Source: Phalacrocorax aristotelis
Lineage: Eukaryota > Chordata > Aves > Suliformes > Phalacrocoracidae
DNA: 64,000 nt
NCBI RefSeq assembly: GCF_949628215.1
Contig: NC_134286.1
Location: forward strand, 1,054,001 to 1,118,000
Direction: 5' to 3'
Shown here in pieces: positions 13,101-26,900 of the stretch (position 1 is its first letter; every line of letters begins with the position of its first letter). Made by a program: the position numbers and the translations under genes. The notes under the pieces are model-generated. The model ran no database searches and was not told the DNA's origin. It was given only the letters and a program-made list of their open reading frames with translations.

Positions 13101-14067
13101 TCTCCTTAGTATATGATTGGGATCATCAATGCTGACCACGAAATTGAAAGGAAGGTTTCAAAAAGAGAGAAAGAAAGAGTTGTGTGTATGCGTGAGGAAA
13201 TAGGAACAGTGAAAGAATAGCACCCTGTAACACAGACCATGCCACAGATCGGGTGGCTTCTGCTCCGCAGAGCCAGCTGTGCTCCAGCAGCGGCTGTTTG
13301 TCAGGAGCTGGGTTAGTGGCAGCCAGCAGCTTCCAGCAGCAAAGCAGCAGCTCACTGCAGCTTCAGAGCCCGGAATTATTTCAGACTCATCTACAGTTAC
13401 TGCACTTGCTAAGGCTGCAAAGCCAAAGACACGGCAATCAATAAATGCCAGAGTGAAGTTTTCTTGTGCAACATGAATCCTTGGTGCTTATGTGTCTGTT
13501 TTATGGTAGCCTTCATTTACGCAACCCAGTACTATTTCTCCATCAGGACTTCTCCACCAGGACTGGATAACGTTTATTTAATGAGTGCTTTATCAGTATG
13601 CAGTTGCTTTCTGGAGATGAGCTGCGAGGTTATGTCAGTCTTTCTGCTAGATGACATTCAAATTTCTTACACGTTTTTTTATTCAAAAAAATAACTAGTT
13701 TTCTAATAAAAGCTTTGAATCAATCTGTAGCCCTCACTACTAGATGCCATCCTGGAGATGCTGGGGTGGAGATAAACAATGAATATTCAGAACTTCAAGC
13801 CTAGATTAAACGATGTTTTTTCTCCACGTTAGCTCGTGGCTCCTTTGTAGAAGTCAATGCATTAAAATGAAAAGCTGTTAAGCGTAACAGTACTTGAAAG
13901 AGCTTTAAAATCGACTCCAGAAAACGTCAACCCCAGTCCTTGGCAAGCATTCGCCACCCCCGCCCCCAAACGCGGAGCAGACGCTGGGCTGAGGCAGCTC
14001 GTGCTCCCTGACCCGGATGGTCCCTCCCTGCGCCCCGTCCTGCCCATCCTGCTGCTGGAGCTGCTCA

Positions 14068-14130
14068 CGAACCACAGAACCGTTTGCGCTGGAAAAGACC
14101 CTTAAGGTCATCCAGCCCAACAGTAAACCT
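14068..14130 (-). mobile_element. Short CR1 LINE 3'-end scrap
   Basis: 'ccacagaaccgtttgcgctggaaaagacccttaaggtcatccagcccaac' is the reverse complement of a CR1 3' terminus. Only about 60 bp is recognisable. Confidence 0.75.
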
Positions 14131-17100
14131 AGCAGACCATATATGATCGCCTTTAAAGGGTGCTAGAAAGCAGGATATTTTCTGAGAATTTCATTATCTT
14201 TTAGGGCTGTAGGCAATGGATTGCAACAAATTGATAAATTTCTACCTCTGTTTGCAGGCTATTTCACTTCTGAAGTGAAACTGTCACTGAAATCTGGAAT
14301 AAAACCCCTTAACACCAACGTAGTGTTAAGAAGCAGGCACTCTTTGCTGTGGCACCGGGTGCACGGAGGATATTTCCTCCTAGCGTGCATTCCCAAGGTG
14401 CGATAGACTGAGCTTATATTGCTCAGTTATCTACATATGCATTAGATTTCCCAGAATAGTTATACATATTCACTCTATTTCTTGGAGGTAACTATAATAC
14501 TCACATCTTAATTCCCCATGCATTTTTAAGTCCCTTAGGAGCCCCTCAAGAGGCATCAGGTAGTCTCCGGTGGTCCCCAGTGGTTTGTTGAAGGGGTGTT
14601 TTTTGTGTCCTTTCCACGAACCCTGAGTCCTCCGTCCACATGTGGTCATGAGCTGGCCCGTCGGGTAATTCTGTCACAAGGTGTGTTGGTTTCAGCTGGT
14701 GTTCTGTGTGCTTAGTCCCTTCTGTCTTGGTTTGGACTGGCGCCTGCTGCTAGGTTGTCTGCATCCCTCCAGGAGGTTCCCCATCAGGCTTGCAAAGATG
14801 ATGGCCTTGAGTGCCTCCTTGCCCGAGGCCCCTTACAAGATCATTGCAGAAACAAAAGAAGAAATGCCAACATAGAGTTATATTGATTTTTTTTTAAACA
14901 CAGATCAACATCTTTAACGCTGGATTACTCTATCAGACAGCAGATGTCTTTCATTTTGCTCTTTTGGTGGTGTCTGAATAATTCCTCTGCCTTCCAATAG
15001 TTCTCTGCTGCCCTGCCCTGTGTTATCCCCTGTCATCTGACCAAGCCACGATCTTCTGCTATGCTCTGCTCAAAATAGTATGGTCCTGATGTGGGGGAAA
15101 ACAGGAAACGGATGATCTAACTCAGAGCATCACCTTGCTTGTGGCCACGCAGCGGCTCAGAGAGAGAATGATGAGTAGAGATGAAGGGGAAAAATGTCTT
15201 TTGGAGCTGTTAAGTGGAGAAGCAGTTTAGAGTCTACTTAATTCCCAGAGAAAGCAAAATTGCTCAATCTGTTTAGAGAATCTTGTCTTTTTCTCCTGAA
15301 CCGAACATGCTTATCTGAGTAGCTGCTGTTTGAAACCTGAGGCCCCGGAATGAGGGGTGCCTCCTCCCCACCATGGGGTGCTGGGGTAATACGGGAAGGG
15401 CTGAGTTTTCGTGAGTTCTCGATCGGCATTTCCAAGCATCGCAAAATAGCCTATTTCTGGGCATTGCAGATCATTTATCTGGATAATTAGTGAGGCTAGC
15501 AGAGGCAAAAAGGGCAGCTGCAGCTGCTGCAGGATAATCTAATGCTACTGAATCTCACAGGACTACAGCTATGCTCAGAGAAGGGAGTTGTGAAACAGCC
15601 TTACCAACAAATGGAGAGAGGTGTTACAGAGAGATTCACAGGGGGGAGAAACCACTTCATGACTGAAAAGCAGACAAGAACAGGCAATTACACTTCTATG
15701 GGTAGCAAATAAGGCTTTTAGTTGCAAAGTGAAGTCTAAACTACTGAAACTCTAAAGTGCTTCCAGATGTGGAGACTGAAGCTTTGGCTGCCTCTGAAAA
15801 GCAGAGCCACTCGCAAGGTGCGGATACCGAACTGGAGGAATCCAGGAACAGACGTCAGGCACAACCAGACCTTGCTCTGCCTCCCCGCAGCCCCCAGCCC
15901 CGGCTCTCGGCAGCCGAGGAGGACTCGGTCATGGTGTTTCTCCTGGCCACACACGTGCCAGGCTCCACCGCCCGCAGAGCTACGGTGCAGCCTTGGCCCT
16001 TCTGCACAACTCCAGGGCTCAGGTGTCAAAAAAGCCGCTCAGAGGCATGATTCCCCTGGGAAATCTGCCCCGCTTGCCAGCAGGTGTGGGAGGCAGGGGT
16101 AGGAATTGTCCCCGCAGGGAATGTTTGTGAAGTGCACAAACTCAGGCATAGCCAATGCAGCAGGGAGCACCGTGGGGATTTCCTTCCTTTCAGGTACCAT
16201 TTTCCAGAGATGTAAATTAGACCCCACTGAGCTCCAGGCAGCTTTATTTGAGCTCCTCCTGGTATTGAAGCTTACTAAAGATGAGGATTAATCTCTTTAT
16301 TCTACACCACATTGTGCAGCATAAACCTACTCACAGCTTTTAGGACTGTGAAGGAATTACCAGACAGCCAGGAAATGTTGGATAATCTCTACCTATTCTC
16401 ATTTTCTTTGCCCCTGTAGCAGATCGCACTGCAGTTTCCTGCTGCTATGGTGCTAAAATAGAAGGAAAATTTTTTCCTTATGAATCAGCACAAGCAGTAT
16501 CTTGCTTGTTTTATCCGGCTGAGTAATTTGTTCTTGGGAGGGAGAAAATCGTGCCCATAATCCCATGAAACATCCACAAACACCCACAGACCCAAGGGAA
16601 GGTGAGCGGCTCTGGACTTGGGAGCCAAATATTGAGACAAATTTCTAATTACTCCTCCCATCTACCAGCCTTTGATCAGACCCTGCGGGCTCTGCCAAGG
16701 CGCACAGGCAGCATCTCCCGCAGTCGTAGGGGGAACAAAGCACGGAGCATCACCTGGACACCACGGTGCCATTTTGCCACGCGCTGCTGCCCGCTCCGCT
16801 CCCGCAACGGGGCCTGCTGGGTGTTGCGATACAAAGCCAGGGCGATGAGCAGAGTTAAAGTACTGCAGAGAGACCACGGCTGCTCTGCATGTTTGGAAAG
16901 TTAGGAGTTGCTGCGGAGGCATAAAGAGCAGGAGACATGACAACTCTTCTGCCTGTGACCTTAAAAAAAGACTTATTTTTATTTACAGAGAATGGATGCA
17001 GACAAATAGTCCTTTCCTGCTGGCAGCCTTCTGCAGGGTTTGGAGGTGTTGCATGCATGGGCCAGGGAGCCTTCTGCCCAGACCCCCAGGGAGCGGGAAG

Positions 17101-18270
17101 GCAAGGTGAGGGGCAAACCTCTGCAGGGTTCACAGCTTTGGGCCCAGGGACAGGGCACACAAGCTCTCACCCCCATCACGAGCCAGGGCTGCCTGGAGGC
17201 TGGCAGAGCCGCCGCAGGCAGGGAGCCCAGAGGGAGACGTCTCCCCCACGGGGCCTGGGTGCCCTCCTGGGTGCTGGAGCTGGGTGCTCTCCTGTGCGCC
17301 CTGGGGAGTCCTGCTGCAGCAGCTTCCCCAAAAGAGGCCTCGGGACAGTGTATGAAGAAGGATCCCGTGGATCTCTGCTCGGGGCAAAGGTAGGGCTTTT
17401 CCTCTCTGCCTCTGCAGAGGATCTCGTGGCGGCTGGATGAGGGAGGCTGTGTGCATTAAACATGTATGATGCGGTGAAAGCGAGTATTTTCCTATAGCAG
17501 CAGGGGTAAGGTCAGCAGCTCAGGTGATTAACAAGCCTGGGATCTTGTTCCCAGCCTGTCACAGCCCCAGGAGCAGAGCCCACCGCATCGCCCTGAGCTG
17601 TGGGATCTGCTTCCCACACGGTGCTGGCAGGTAAGCACGGTAGGGCTCCCCAGCACACACCGCTCCTGCCTTCTGTGGTGCACTTAGGTGGTGATAACGG
17701 GCACGGAGCACAACCAGGGGTAAGGGAGAGGTACAAGTTCGAGACAAAAGCTTAGCTTACATCCCTGCTTGCTGAGGAGCAGGTGATTCTGCACTGCCTA
17801 CAGCCTGAACCATAAACCAGTCTGGTGTGTTCTGACATTGGTGAAAGTCTGGATCCTGAGCCATAATTAGGAAGAAACTCACACTGACATTGATAGTGTT
17901 TTGTCCCTATCAAGCGTGGTTCTTGCCTTGGCACGTTTCTGCTGCTTGTTCCTGGAGACAGGGAGAGCCCCCCTGGCCATGGCCGTGTCACCGCTGCGGT
18001 GCTGGGGAGGGACGCCCCGAGCAGCCGGTGATGGGCAGACCCATCCCGCCACCCAAAGCAGGGGATGAGCGCTCCTAAGTCACAGATCAGCCACACATCA
18101 GGGCTCCCCTCTCCTCATGATTCCCCACAGCAGGCACCGGGCCGCATCCTGCTCTCAGCATCCCTGGGCTTCTCCTGCTGCCGGCGCTCCAGAGGTGTGA
18201 ACAGACTGATGGCCGGGTCCTCCCCCTCCGGGGCAGCCCAGCCACCAGGGCTGGCTTGTGCTGCTCCACG
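14131..18270. other. No gene recognised
   Basis: Mixed sequence with two small inverted repeats at the left. The GC-richer part (about 16.7-18.3 kb) yields many overlapping open frames on both strands, none resembling a known protein. Confidence 0.6.
14262..14330. repeat. Two adjacent short inverted repeats
   Basis: Tttcacttc/gaagtgaaa (14262-14280, 1-nt spacer) and cttaacac/gtgttaag (14308-14330, 7-nt spacer) lie 27 bp apart. They could fold as two small hairpins. No function is implied. Confidence 0.7.
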
Positions 18271-18540
18271 TACAGGGGTGTCGGGGGCAGCACAGGGCAC
18301 CGGTGGCTCCTGATGTATGGGGGTGTTGGGGGCAGCACAGGGCACTGGTGGCTCCCGACGTATGGGGGTGTCGGGTGCGGCACGGGGCACCGGTGGCTCC
18401 CAATGTATGGGGGTGTCGAGGGCAGCACGGGGCACCGGTGGCTCCCAATGTATGGGGGTGTCGGGGGCGGCACGGGGCACCGGTGGCTCCCGATGTATGG
18501 GGGTGTCGGGGGCGGCGCGGGGCACCGGTGGCTCCCAAGC
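18271..18540 (+). repeat. 45-bp minisatellite, six copies
   Basis: Six head-to-tail units of exactly 45 bp start at 18271, 18316, 18361, 18406, 18451 and 18496. Each contains 'gggtgtcgggggc.gcac.gggcac', then 'ggtggctccc.atg', with a few substitutions and no indels. The strand carrying it is G-rich. Because 45 is a multiple of three, long open frames appear on both strands; they are by-products and not genes. Confidence 0.97.
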
Positions 18541-21349
18541 AGCATGCCGGGGGCAGCCAGCACCTGCCCCAGCTCCTCCCCAGGGTGCAGGAGCAGCTTG
18601 GCCTTTTCAAACCCATGACCCAGAGCCTTCCCCCCAGCCCTGCAGGATGGTCCACCTGCAGCTCTGTCGCTGCAGAGCCAGCTTTTGAGTTTTACAGTGA
18701 GCCTCACAACAGCCACTTTTTCTTTGAAATTCTCTCTCTTGCAGTCTTATCATTTCGCAAAGAATCGTGGCTTTCATAAGAAGTGCGTTTATAATCGTCC
18801 TCTTTCCTGAGAAAATGTGACTTGACACAAGCTTATAGGGCTTTTAAAATGCTGATTAAGAGGAAGACGGAATTCATTACTGTTTATGATCACATTAACC
18901 AGGGGATGCACGTGCTTTACGAGGAGCTCATCAGGAGTACTGCCATGTAAAACCATGAAGTTCAGCAGCACGGGGCAAGCCTTTCCTTTGGGAAGACCGT
19001 AGGAGAGACAGACCCGTCTGAAGGGCAGCACTGCTGTCCCCAGCCCCTCGTGCCTGTCCCTGGGGGTGTCCCCAGTCTCCCCCGCCCCTGCTGAAAGCCA
19101 ACCATGCTGAGCTGTCCTGTTACTCTCACCCGGATCACTGGGATCGCATCCACATGAGCTCAGTCTCTCTGTGGTGCTTATTTGAAAGGTCAGGATCTGA
19201 CTCATGACTCTAGTAGGGCGATATTTTTGGCTCTGTTTTAATCATTTTCTCCTGTATGTCTGATGCACTGCCTGCCAGAACTTCTTGTCCTCCCAGTTAT
19301 GGTGAAAGTAGATTATTAGTAGTAGACTAATTCAGGAACTACTTTGGAGTTATAGACGAACACAGAGTCTAGCCCAGCATGAACTCCTCATTTATCTTCC
19401 TCACTCCAGTCCTGGTATGGGGATAAATGTTGGACCAGGTTTCCATGTTAGCTGGAGAGTAGAAAGTAAAGGAGATAACTTTTTCCTGCTGCTATGAATG
19501 TTTATCTTAAAATCCTGATGTTCAATGTTAACTTGCCAATGCAAAGACAAAAAGACCCCCATCGCTAGGAACCTTGCTATTAACTTGGGGTCTCCTTTCC
19601 ATTTCCAGGGAGAGAATTAACACTTTTCTGTACTTTGCAGAAAACCAGTGCCCTCCTCCTTAAACCCCAGTCTCACTGCACCATCCGTAGGCATTCCAGT
19701 CTGCATCACATGAACTCACAAATCTTTTTGTCATTAATTCGTATTCCTCAGTCTAGACCCATCATGCCCAGCTATTTCACCCCTGAGATCCCAACAATTT
19801 TAAAACTGCATTTTCTCTGCAGCAATTTTATTCCACATTAATATCATGTCTTTTATGCCTCATATTATTTGGCAAATGTTAATTCATACCCAGCCCTCCT
19901 GTGAAGCAGAGAAATTGCTATCATTAACCTCATTTTATGGAAAGGAGTGAGTGGCGAAATTAAGTGATTTGCTGAGGGCAAAGAGGGAGAATCAGCGTTA
20001 ATGTGGGAGTAAGAGCTCAAAGGTCTCATCTCTGAACCATCCCTCTCCTCATCATCCCTAGTGCCAGGCATCCTTTTTTGGGTAACCAGCACAGAGACCT
20101 ACATCACACTTTGCTCATATCTTCTCTTCTATTTTATCCCACATAATCTCTATAATAAACACCAGGGTTGCCCCGGCAGTGGAACAAGGGAAGCTTGCCT
20201 TCCCTTCCTCCTCTCTCTGGCAGTAATGTGCATTCAGAGTGTCTGCATTCGGTGGCCTTTTTCTTCAGCCTGAAGATGACACCATGCCCCTCCGCAGCAA
20301 GAGGGTGCTCTGTCCATCACCTGTGGCCGGTCACGGCTCTTTGTGGTGGGACCAGCTGCTGCCACGGCACCACAGGCACCACGGCCCGGCCCGAGCACGG
20401 CACAGCTCTGCTTTGGGCAGTGGCTTGCCACATCCTGGGGAGCACACCGGCATGAACCCGCGCATCACGCCAAGGCGAAACGATAATGCCGTTCCCTGGC
20501 ACAGTCACGGCCCTGGCACATGGGGCCAGTATTGCTGGTTTCCCAGAAGGCAGGGCTTTCTCAGCCGGTTTTATTTTTGCCGGGTGACACATTCGGCACA
20601 CAGGAGCGGTTGGCTGCTCCCAGCTGTCAGAGGGCTGAGCTGCGGCGAACGTGCCGACAATACTTGACGCTGGAACAAAACAAGCGCTCTCCTCGGCAAT
20701 CCCTGGGCATCCTTTTTAATTCTACACGTACTGGAAACTCGTATCTTGGCTGGCAGTAGCCCGGATTGCCAAAAACTACATCTCAGCCCATGGAGGTGTC
20801 AGAAAAGATATTTCTGAAGTTCTGGACAAGCTCAGTCAGTGAAGGGCAGTTACTAAGAAAAACTGTACAGAAGACTGATTTTGTTGCACACACAGAGGAT
20901 GCTGCACCACTCAAATACAGCCAAAAGACAAAGCAGAGCATGGGCAGCAGTTTAGGGGACACTTTCCTGTTACTAATGCCTCATAGACATTTATTGAGAC
21001 TTGAGAGAGGGGAAAGTTATCTGTACAACCAAGACACTTAATTTTCCTGTTCTGTTTCTCTCGTTTTATTTTGGAGAGGATTTTATTTCTCTGCTGTATT
21101 TTTTGTGGTCTTTGGGTATGTGTTTAGCTTTCCAATAGATGTGTCCATTAAGAGTTTTTTATAGCCTGAGGTATGACTTTACCACCAAAAAAAACCCCGT
21201 TACCCTATTTATTGATTGGCTGATTGCTAAAGGCTGAGCACAATTAATGAGACTTCTCCCCTGTTTAGGACTCATGGATGACTACAGCCATGACTAGGGC
21301 AAGGGGAAGTGTTTAAGACATGAAATGCTTTTTCCCCATAAAGAGGTGA

Positions 21350-21412
21350 AAGTTAAAATAACAGCAGTTAAAGTTAAAGTAAAAGCAGTTAAAGTAACAG
21401 CAGAAATTTTTA
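21350..21412. repeat. Imperfect tandem repeat of agcagttaaagtaa
   Basis: Three to four imperfect copies of a 12-18 bp unit ('cagcagttaaagttaaagta', 'aaagcagttaaagtaa', 'cagcag'). The interruptions suggest it is old. Confidence 0.7.
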
Positions 21413-22734
21413 GCAGTTCAGTTCAATCAGCAACTGCAGCAGGCTTCCATTCCCGGATTATCAAGAAACCCAAATATATATTAGTTTTGGTGTAGTTTTC
21501 AAATGCTTCAGTTTTTGTTAAGCAATTCACAGAAAACGAAGACGGCAAGAAAAAAAAAAAGGCTTTTCTGATCGATCTTTGACTGCTTTAATGTGATTTG
21601 TTTGCACCTGAGCGGCAGCACTCCCCTGGGGGGCCAGCCCACACCTGCCGCCAGCCCCGCCACGGCTGCCAGCAGCACCACGGCCCGTGGCACAGCGGGG
21701 CCACACGGCCACGTGCCAGCACAGGGCTGCGCCCCGTTCTGTCCGCCCTGGCACGACCAACCACAGGAAACATGGATGAAGGCATGGAAGACTGAAGGCT
21801 GGATGCACAGCAGAGTTCAGGGTTCCATTTTATCAAACAACTGGGATGCTTGTCCCTGCTGGACTTGACAGGTCGCACTTCCTGGGTCAGTGCTCAGCTC
21901 CCAAACTGGGACAAGCAGAACAGGGGCTCTGGAGCTGGGTTTAGAAATGTAAGGAAGTCTGTCCTTGCCAGGGTCCCAGGGATGCGGTATCATGCACGTT
22001 CCTGTGCAAGGTCCTGTATTCCTCCCTGCTCCCTGTGCCTCACAAGGCACAGGGCAAGGCACCGCCTCCAGCGGGGATGCTCGCAGGGCTGTGAACGTCT
22101 GCTCAGCCCCACCAGCTTGCAGCTGGTGCACCTCTTCCTATTCAGGTGATCACAGCTAAAAATTCATTGATTAGTTCTCTATAGACTGCAGCGTAGCTAA
22201 TTCTTTTTAAATTATTTTTCATTTCCACATAGGTATGAAGTAGAACAGCCTTCCAAAGGAAGGTCTGCGTTTCAAACACGGCCTTTCCGTGTGGGTGTCT
22301 GCTGGAGGCAAGGGCGTTCTCCAGAGAGGGAAGGTACACAGCCCAGGGCACCCTCCGGCTCAGGAGGAGCTTTTCCCACCAAGGAGGAAGGCTTCCCCAT
22401 TGCTGGGCAAGTAATTTAATTGCACAGTTTCAGTAGAAGCGTAGCTGTGAGGATGACTCCAGTTCTGCCTGTGTGTATCTGGCATGCCTTGTAAGAGCTT
22501 GCCTGGCCAAGGCCTCCAGAAGACACTGGTGGGAAGAAGCTCTTTTCTGTGTCCTAGCCAAATTACCAGCTTCCTAAGCATACTGCCTCTTTCCAAAGCA
22601 TGTGGCTTTCATGGGAAAACAGAGGACACTGGGGTTATTAGGAGCAACTGGAGAAGGACCTTCGATGGCTAAAGCCTTTGGAGGTTGCTCCTGCTGCTGC
22701 AATATTCCCTCAAGATGGATGATGAGACATGCAT

Positions 22735-22990
22735 AACGGTGTCAGCCAGTTATGCTCCTGGCCCTTTAAGCCTTGATCTGAAATGTAATACTTCAGGAAT
22801 ATGAAGTTTAGACAATTTTAGTCAGTGAGTCAGTTCCGGATTATCAGCCTACAGCAGGAGGGTAGTGACTCTCCCTCATAAATTAGCAACCAACAAGCTC
22901 TTCCCTTTGATGAATGTTATTTTAAAGACTCATCTCACTTATTAGCTCCAAATACACTGCCCATTAATCACTGCAAAGGAACATTGCACC
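22735..22990. other. Conserved-element-like block
   Basis: Contains gccctttaagccttgatctgaaatg-type sequence, ccctttgatgaatg (TCF/LEF-like core), cataaattagcaacc and gcccattaatcactgcaaag. No repeat or coding signal. Speculative. Confidence 0.28.
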
Positions 22991-23871
22991 CTCCTCCCAC
23001 CGATGGCTTTATTTCTGGGGATGGGATGACTAGTTCAGCATCACCAGAAGGGAAAAGAAGAAAGAGAGCAGGAAACAGAAAAGATGGGGTCCCACCAGAC
23101 GTGGGGAAGTAGGTGCCACTGCAGAAAAGTCACCTGAAGTGATGAGAAGGATGGGAAGTAACTGCAAGGCTTCCAGACCTAAAAATATTGGAAAACAACT
23201 AAACCTATGCCTGTCAAAGTTTTGCCTGGCTTGGGAAAAAGGAGTGGGAAAAGCCCTGTGCGAACATGCGAGCAGTTCAGAGCCTGGGTAGGGTCGGCTC
23301 TAGTTGCCTCATCTGACAGCATCTTATCAATTGCCACAGACCCTCTAAGTTTTTGTGAGCTATGCGTATTTCCACTGACTGTAGCTGTCTCACCAGGATT
23401 TAACTCTTCCACTACTTAAATGAGCTCCTTAGTTTGGCCATGAATCTGTACTTCTGTTGCTCTCCACAGGCTGTGATTTACTGAGGAGAATATCAGTGAC
23501 AGTAGACGAAGCTGCTCAGAAACAAGTTCCTTGCACATGGTTTGGATTTCATGTCTCAGTTCCTAGAAACCGAGAGAATCTGTGACTGTCCCTAAAGTGA
23601 ACTTAGTGATACTAGTGAAGAGCCTCTGGGTATGTCTGAGCAGAAAAAAAAAGTCCCAGAAGTATCAGTTCAGTGAATATTTGTTCTGACTCGCAAGGCA
23701 TCATGGAAGGGTGGTGACTGCAACAGCTGCCAAGATGTGATCCAATCTCCTAAGATCTCAGACCAAATTTATTTGTAGTCTGAGTCCACTAGTTTCTGTG
23801 AAGACAAAAGGCTTGCCCTTCACACTCAGTATCGATGAAGGGGATCACATTTCAAATGAGTCTTGTATATT

Positions 23872-23918
23872 TATGTACATATACATATATGTGTATATGT
23901 ATACACACACACACACAC
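23872..23918. repeat. Alternating purine-pyrimidine (TA/TG/CA) microsatellite
   Basis: 47 nt of unbroken purine-pyrimidine alternation: a mixed TA/TG part (atgtacatatacatatatgt…) followed by about ten AC units. Such tracts can adopt Z-DNA and are length-variable. Confidence 0.93.
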
Positions 23919-26900
23919 TTTCAAGGGTGAGGAAGGGGGAACCGCACTCTGACACTGTGGTGCTCGAGACTGGTGCTGCTTCATATTTGATTCAGAGTGC
24001 GGTGAGGGATTCACCCCTGGTTTAAAAGGGCTCGTGAAGCAATAGATTTTGCCCAGTCTGGCAGATGCTGGGCCTTTTCAAGAATGACACTACCCAGATG
24101 CTCTGCTCCCGTTATGATGTGGTAGCAGAGGAATGCTGATGGCGTGCTCACAGCATCATTTCTATTTATGCCTCACAGGCTTCGTGCCACCCTAGAGCTG
24201 GCTCAGCTCAGACAAGCTAAAGCATAAGCTTATTTGGAACAGTGTTTTAAACTCTTAACTCTTCCAGGTGAAATCCATCTTTCCAGAAACTCCTTTTTTC
24301 TGCTTTCCCAGGAGTCTCTCTAAATTTCTTGAACCATTCTCCTCTACTGAGACAACTCCTTCCTATACTGGAGTATTGTTTGGAGGTTGGTCCTTTGACA
24401 AGATCGGCAAGATTTGAGGGTCACAGCCAGTGCCGGTCTTGCAGACTTGCCCATTGGCTCAGAAGTTTGCGGACCCCACAGGCAACACTGCTCCTGGCAC
24501 TGCTTGCTGTTGCTTCAAACCATTCACTTTAAATTCTAGTTTGATGATTGGCAAGTCAGTAAAATGCATTGACAAGAGAAAGCAAATCTTCACCTGGCTT
24601 ATGTTCTACCACTATCAGCAGAGAAAGGATGTCAGTTATAAACCTTACATGACAGTGGGACCGGAAAAGGTCCCAAAGCACGTTAACCAAGGGAATTCCT
24701 CTAGCATGCCTTGGTAAAAATGAAGCATCCGAGGCCTGCTGACACTCATGGGAAGGTGAATCCTCTTTCCTGATCCATAGGCCAAGGAAGTTTCACAGGA
24801 TTTTTAAAGCCCTGATCAGAGCTCATTGAAATTTGTTTCAACAGGCTTTAAAATCAGGTAATAAAAGGTCACGGGTGTCCTCCCATGAACTTCTCTCGGT
24901 CTAGCAAAATATTACCTTTAGTTTTACAGTTATTTTTTTTACCATTGTTTCTGCATTTCACCTTCCAGATATTTCTTTTTTCTGTGGCTTAAATTGCATT
25001 ACCAAGTGCTCCCTGAAGAAGGCAAAGGAGACTATCGCATTGTTATTAGTTTGGCAGGCTCATTAGCAAAGATATTAAGAGCAAGTTTGAATGTTTCAAA
25101 ATTAATAAAGCCAAACTGTGGTGTATCCAACACCTTTAAAATTGTACAGGCTACAGGAGGAAAATGGGGCAAGCGCCTGCCTGGCGGCAGGGGTGGCCCC
25201 AGAGGAAGTGATTTTCCAGGGAAAGAGACCTGCCGAGCGGGACCAAGGTCCATATGAAGCAAAGGGAAGAGTTTCTTTCATCACGGACTTGCTCACTTAA
25301 TGAGGAAACCTTCGAACTAAGATCGATGAGGTTGGTGACGTAAGCCTACAGGTGGGTCCAAACCGCAGAGACCTGGAAGGAAGCCCGAGCACAGGCAGTC
25401 AGAACAGGGACAAGGAGGGAAGTAACGGCTCATTTTTGTTCACCCTCTTTGATGTCTCTGTCTTAATGAAAGAAATACCCAAGTAAGCTCTTTGCCAAGA
25501 ACAGCAGAGGATTCCTATATAAAAAATTTTCAAGCAGAAAGTCAGTTGTCTGCAATTGGAAAATATTATGAAATAGGAATATTTTTTTTAAGTTGCTGCT
25601 GGAAAACATTTTTCACCCAAGATTTTTTTCAGTTTAAGATTGATAGTGCTAGTTGGTATTTTATACTTAAAAAAATAATTGATTTTTCTATGGCAATTGA
25701 CAGCTCCTTTAGCTGGCCAGGTCTCCTGTGAAACTAATCTTTTTTCATAAAATATGTTGAAAGTCGTGCGTGACTGACAGCTGCCATACTGCCTTCACTT
25801 TTATCCCTTTCATCCCCTTCCTTAGCCCGCTGTGGCTCTGAACTGTCCCAGGGATTTCTGAGAAACTGGCAAAAAGCCTCCAGCGGCAGAAGAGCGGCCG
25901 CCCGGGACCGTCCCTCTGCCCTGCGCCCCCGCTGCCCGCCACTCTCGCCCCTCCGGCACGCAGTGCCCAGCCAGCCGGGCCCCCAGCAGCACAGGCGGGT
26001 CCAGCTGCCGCCCTGCAGAGGCACCGTGGGCAGCAGGGCGCACGGAGCCGTGCCAGCACGGTCGCGAGGGGGATCCCACACTGAGTGCCAGGTGTTTGCT
26101 GCGGAGAAAACTCTGGTGGAGCTTTTCGAGCCCGTTGGGACACAGCCAGGGACCCCTCAGGCGCCCCGACCGCTCTCTGCCACCCCCCCCCAGCAGGTTA
26201 TTACACACCCAGTGGCCTCTGACCTGAGCCGACACACGAAGGCGGCAGTCTGCTGACCGTAGCAGGCTTTCCTTTGGAAAACGCACCTCTGTGGGCTTTC
26301 TCCCTGCTGTTGCGTGCTTGCTTGGTTTTAAGGGCAGGTGAAGAATTCACAGAAAAAAATTTATAGTTAGAATTTTTCTTTACCCAGAGTTTATTGGTTT
26401 TCACTTAGTATTTCTAGAAAGAGCAGAAACAGTTGCTTGAGAAAACCATGCATGAGTTCAGAAAAAAAGAGGAAGGCCTTCATGGTTCCGATTTGAAGTT
26501 ATTTATGCTTTTTTTAAAGTTTAACTTTTCTTTCTTTTCAACTTTTTTTTTTAAAAAAAAACCTTTCTCACACAGGGAACAGAAACAGAGCTTTTTGCCT
26601 TTTAAACGCCAGATTTAGAAGCGCCCAGCAGTGCGGGGTGGAACGCGCCAGCTGGACGTCACTGACAGCCCCGGTGGAAGAGCGAGGGGGCGACGATGGC
26701 ATCGCACCAGCGGAGGCGCAGGGCAGGGGACCAGGACAAGCTCCTCCTGCTACCTGACGTGCAGCAAAGCGCCGAGGTCAGGGTTGCACCCCCGGCCCCC
26801 AGAGCTGTCCAGAGCCCTGGGCAGGGGGTAGCTCTCCGTTTATGTAGCTGCACAGCACGGATAACCGCACCCCAGCGAGCGCAATGGCTTAGGGTCTCAG

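Larger units (their letters stand above)
2711..14067. other. Intergenic or intronic, no gene recognised
   Basis: Contains A-runs near 3348, 3499 and 3619, a GC-rich patch at about 8750-8880, an AT palindromic patch at 10408-10436 and two conserved-element-like blocks (3885-4060, 6640-7100). No coding exon can be supported. Confidence 0.6.

Noticed and set aside
18087-18779. Several long frames on both strands, up to 209 codons
   Set aside because: Produced by the 45-bp tandem repeat, whose period is divisible by three. No domain and no independent evidence.
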